Position numbers and translations under genes: made by a program. Under the pieces are notes generated by a model that saw only the letters and a program-made list of their open reading frames with translations, was not told the DNA's origin and searched no databases. Below are positions 34,910 to 36,996 of a DNA stretch of 36,996 nucleotides, piece by piece. Source of the DNA: Candidatus Anaerobiospirillum pullicola (lineage in GTDB: Bacteria; Pseudomonadota; Gammaproteobacteria; Enterobacterales; Succinivibrionaceae). How positions within the stretch are numbered: position 1 is the first letter of the stretch; each line of letters starts with the position of its first letter. The DNA lies in contig JAHLFE010000011.1 of the NCBI GenBank assembly GCA_018884035.1, positions 1 to 36,996 on the forward strand, written 5' to 3'.

Positions 34910-35173
34910 TCAAATTGTAGCAGAGTACAGGCGGATCATGCTCACTACCTGCGACACGCGTAAACCACGCTCAGATAACTCCCGCATTAAGCTCACCGCA
35001 AAGATATCGTTGTACCCCCACAACACCAGTCGCAGCGGCTCCTGATACTGCTCCTTTAATACTTCACCTCTAGGTGAGCGCGCGGGAGCCTCTGCACTAC
35101 CAGCAGTTAATTGCTCCTTACGGCGCACTTGAGAAAGCCGCACCATAGGCTCCGCCCTGCTCTTTGAACACAT
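34910..35173 (-). CDS. Doubtful small ORF or gene fragment
   Basis: An 87-codon frame upstream of truA. The first 45 codons look random, but residues from about 46 (PLRLVLWGYNDIFAVSLMRE, then LSERGLRVSQVV) read like the first beta-alpha-beta unit of a Rossmann-type domain. That would suit the start of a formyltransferase- or dehydrogenase-like protein whose remainder is lost. No convincing ribosome-binding site. It could equally be chance. Confidence 0.3.
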   Translation of the reverse strand: MCSKSRAEPMVRLSQVRRKEQLTAGSAEAPARSPRGEVLKEQYQEPLRLVLWGYNDIFAVSLMRELSERGLRVSQVVSMIRLYSATI

Positions 35174-35198
35174 CTCTAAGGAAGATCATATCTAAGGT

Positions 35199-35393
35199 AG
35201 AGCGTGTTTCCCCCCTTGCCCCTTAAGAGTTCCTATGTTGTGGGCTTACAAGCAGCCTTTGAGGTGGATGTAAGTCCCGTGATGCAGAAACCAGATACGG
35301 AGCATAAAGCATCGCTACCACGTCGCTACCGCGACGTATCTTTGCGGTAGGTTAATGGCAAGTAGCTGTGCACACACATGGAGAAAACGCTCT
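35199..35393 (+). repeat. Structured repeat family 1, copy F
   Basis: The left end AGAGCGTGTTTCCCC and right end GGAGAAAACGCTCT are inverted. Hairpin 1 is GGGCTTACA with TGTAAGTCC, where A-to-C on one arm is matched by T-to-G on the other. Hairpin 2 is perfect, with a partial duplication of its left arm just before it (ATCGCTACCACGTCGCTACC). Confidence 0.92.
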
Positions 35394-35460
35394 TCCAAGG
35401 TAAGCTACTGATACGCAGCGCAGCTTCTGCTGTGGGTAAACGTCCGCTGTCTTAGCCACA

Positions 35461-35506
35461 AACAACAAAGCCCACTACCCCCAGCACAGCCTGAGGCCAG
35501 TGGGCT
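35461..35506 (-). terminator. Rho-independent terminator of the GtrB-like gene
   Basis: On the minus strand AGCCCACT pairs with AGTGGGCT and is followed by TTGTTGTTTG. It starts about 60 bp past the stop at 35565. Confidence 0.7.
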
Positions 35507-35564
35507 CTGCAGCCAAAGAGCACAGGCCAAGCGACGCACCTGTAGCAGTAGTTACTACTGGTAG

Positions 35565-36686
35565 CTACTTGCGCCTTGGCTCTTGTGGATCCTCCGGCTT
35601 TGCAGCCGTCTTATCACTTACAGTATTGTCCTCGGCACTATCACCACTGCTGGCTACTGGGTGCACATGCTGTGGATCGCCATTAAAATAAATGCCGCTG
35701 GCGGTACGCTGATAGCCCTGTAACAGGCGGTTACTGAGGTTACCCTCAACTTTGGCTACCACGTACACAGGGCGGTGCTTAACTTCCTCCGAGACGCGAC
35801 CTAAGTACTCACCAAGCACACCGATCGAGATCAGCTGGATGCTGCCTAAGAACAGCACCACGCACATGATCGAAGCGTAGCCAGGGACATCGATACCGTT
35901 AACCAAGGTGCCGATGATGATGTACAGCATGTAGATAAAGGCAAGGAATCCGATACCTGCACCAATGTATGACCAAATACGCAAAGGCAGCGAGCTAAAG
36001 GAGACGATGCCATCTAAGGCAAAGTTCCACAGCTTCCAGTAATTCCACTTGGTGGTACCCGCCGAACGCTCGGGACGCACATAAGGCACGCCCTTGCTCT
36101 TAAAGCCAGGCCATGCGTAGAGTCCCTTCATAAAGCGATTGCTCTCATTGAGCTGACGCACGGTGTAAATCACCTTAGCATCAATCAAGCGGAAATCACC
36201 GACGTTCTCTGGGATCTTGACCTTAGAGGAGAGCTTATTGAAGATGTAGTAGAATCCACCGGAGGTAACACGCTTGGCCTCAGAGTCAGAGGAGCGGTCA
36301 GTGCGCATGCCATAGACCGTATCGACATCTTCTTCACGCCAGATGCGGATAAACTCCAAAATCAGCTCTGGAGGGTCTTGCAGATCGACATCGATTGGCA
36401 CCACGGCATCGGCATCGCACAGATCTAAGGCCGCAGTCATCGCCGCTTCTTTGCCAAAGTTGCGTGAGAGCTTAATGAAAGCCACGCGCGGATTATGTGC
36501 CATTAAGTCTTCGATAATGGCAGCGGAGCGATCGCGGGAGCCGTCGTCAACAAAGACAATCTCGAGGTGATCTAAGATCGCAGACAGCTTTTGCTCGACC
36601 ACTTCCACAAAGGTGGCAATGGTCTCTTCTTCGTTGTAAACCGGAACAATTAACGCGACTTTGTAGTCGTCATCATGGCGTGCCAT
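35565..36686 (-). CDS. GtrB/ArnC-type polyprenyl-phosphate glycosyltransferase (GT2)
   Basis: A 373-residue membrane glycosyltransferase. The GT2 domain has VALIVPVYNEEETI (10-23), VFVDDGSRDRS (44-54), the metal-binding DVDLQDPPEL (99-108) and DFRLID (164-169). A juxtamembrane amphipathic stretch (KSKGVPYVRPERSAGTTKW) leads to two membrane helices (about 238-260 and 271-293) and the family's GEYLGRVSEEVKHRPVYVV. Relatives load glucose or another sugar on undecaprenyl phosphate at the inner membrane for O-antigen or lipid A modification. A polar tail of about 60 residues after 312 is extra. ATG 36686 has GAGGTGA upstream. The usual flippase and modifying transferase partners (gtrA, gtrC type) are not in this window. 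Confidence 0.92.
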   Translation of the reverse strand: MARHDDDYKVALIVPVYNEEETIATFVEVVEQKLSAILDHLEIVFVDDGSRDRSAAIIEDLMAHNPRVAFIKLSRNFGKEAAMTAALDLCDADAVVPIDVDLQDPPELILEFIRIWREEDVDTVYGMRTDRSSDSEAKRVTSGGFYYIFNKLSSKVKIPENVGDFRLIDAKVIYTVRQLNESNRFMKGLYAWPGFKSKGVPYVRPERSAGTTKWNYWKLWNFALDGIVSFSSLPLRIWSYIGAGIGFLAFIYMLYIIIGTLVNGIDVPGYASIMCVVLFLGSIQLISIGVLGEYLGRVSEEVKHRPVYVVAKVEGNLSNRLLQGYQRTASGIYFNGDPQHVHPVASSGDSAEDNTVSDKTAAKPEDPQEPRRK

Positions 36687-36770
36687 GGGGTCACCTCGCC
36701 ATTAAAAAAGTCACTAAAGAGGCCTATGTTCTTTCAGGTATCGTGCCTTGAAGCTGTAATGCTCTTTTCA

Positions 36771-36990
36771 GATGTCGGGGAGTTGAGTCTGATTTTCCTG
36801 AAACCGCTAATATACGGCCTTTACCTTAGGGTAGATGCCATTACTGGTATTGATCACGGGTAAGGCTGAAGCTGCAAAGCTGAGCAAAAACACATCTAAA
36901 GCGGTAATGGTGCTTACGATCGTTGAGAGGCCTACAGCAAAAACGGCTTATTTATCAGGAAAAATAAATACGATCCAACTCCCCGACGTC
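36771..36990. repeat. 220-bp inverted-repeat element
   Basis: GATGTCGGGGAGTTGAGTC at the left and its near-complement CCAACTCCCCGACGTC at the right bound this segment. The similarity continues inward (TTTTCCTGA on both arms). Non-coding. It probably contains the promoter of the GtrB-like gene 85 bp away. Confidence 0.6.
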
Positions 36991-36996
36991 AGCTTT

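Larger units (their letters stand above)
34830..35564. other. 735-bp spacer between truA and the GtrB-like gene
   Basis: It holds the doubtful ORF at 34910, structured repeat copy F (35199-35393) and the terminator of the GtrB-like gene (35461-35506). Confidence 0.55.

Noticed and set aside
2232..35393. CRISPR array interpretation of the repeats
   Set aside because: Copies are 4-9 kb apart, 150-190 bp long and dispersed; no short regularly spaced units and no cas genes.
1..36996. tRNA, rRNA, integrase or full-length insertion sequence
   Set aside because: No cloverleaf, rRNA segment or transposase/integrase reading frame was recognised anywhere in the window.

Overview
The window reads as chromosome of an anaerobic-type gammaproteobacterium. 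Housekeeping and redox genes resemble their E. coli counterparts residue for residue over long stretches (YciO, NfsB, YajO, MdaB, TruA, YicI). They are combined with a plant-xyloside toolkit (GH43, GH120, two GH31) and a gut/rumen-like repertoire. A member of the Succinivibrionaceae/Aeromonadales is my best guess; this is inference from protein resemblance, not a database result. Coding density is low, about 60%: almost every gene stands alone and spacers of 400-1900 bp are common.

Layout. 0.2-5 kb: yciO, nfsB, a small unknown protein and a yajO-like aldo/keto reductase, all on the minus strand. 5.5-8.6 kb: a GT4 glycosyltransferase with a Gln/Lys-rich tail and a membrane metallophosphoesterase (minus). 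10-13.5 kb: two tandem paralogous PAS-GGDEF diguanylate cyclases (plus). 14.2-31.2 kb: a xyloside-utilisation region with yicI-type alpha-xylosidase, a cytidylate-kinase-like protein, GH43 beta-xylosidase, an internally deleted GPH-type symporter pseudogene, a small exported protein, mdaB, a second GH31 and a GH120 beta-xylosidase. 31.8-36.7 kb: an unknown protein, an ADP-ribosylglycohydrolase, truA and a GtrB/ArnC-like membrane glycosyltransferase.

How the sugar genes work together. None of the four glycosidases shows a signal peptide, so short xylo-oligosaccharides or isoprimeverose-type sugars are presumably imported (the only visible importer is broken) and trimmed in the cytoplasm by alpha-xylosidases and beta-xylosidases. 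Four near-identical palindromes with a central CG, built on GTGCACGTGCAC or GTGTCCGTGCAC, lie upstream of yicI, the symporter remnant (two) and the second GH31. They look like operators of one LacI-family regulator, which is not encoded here.

The most unusual part is the spacers. A structured repeat of about 150-190 bp with terminal inverted repeats occurs six times, always on the plus strand, with two internal hairpins, one supported by a compensatory base change. At least five other small inverted or dispersed repeat families are present. One is a 101-bp MITE-like element flanked by TTA, whose matching empty site is found 9.6 kb away. Together these repeats account for much of the non-coding DNA.
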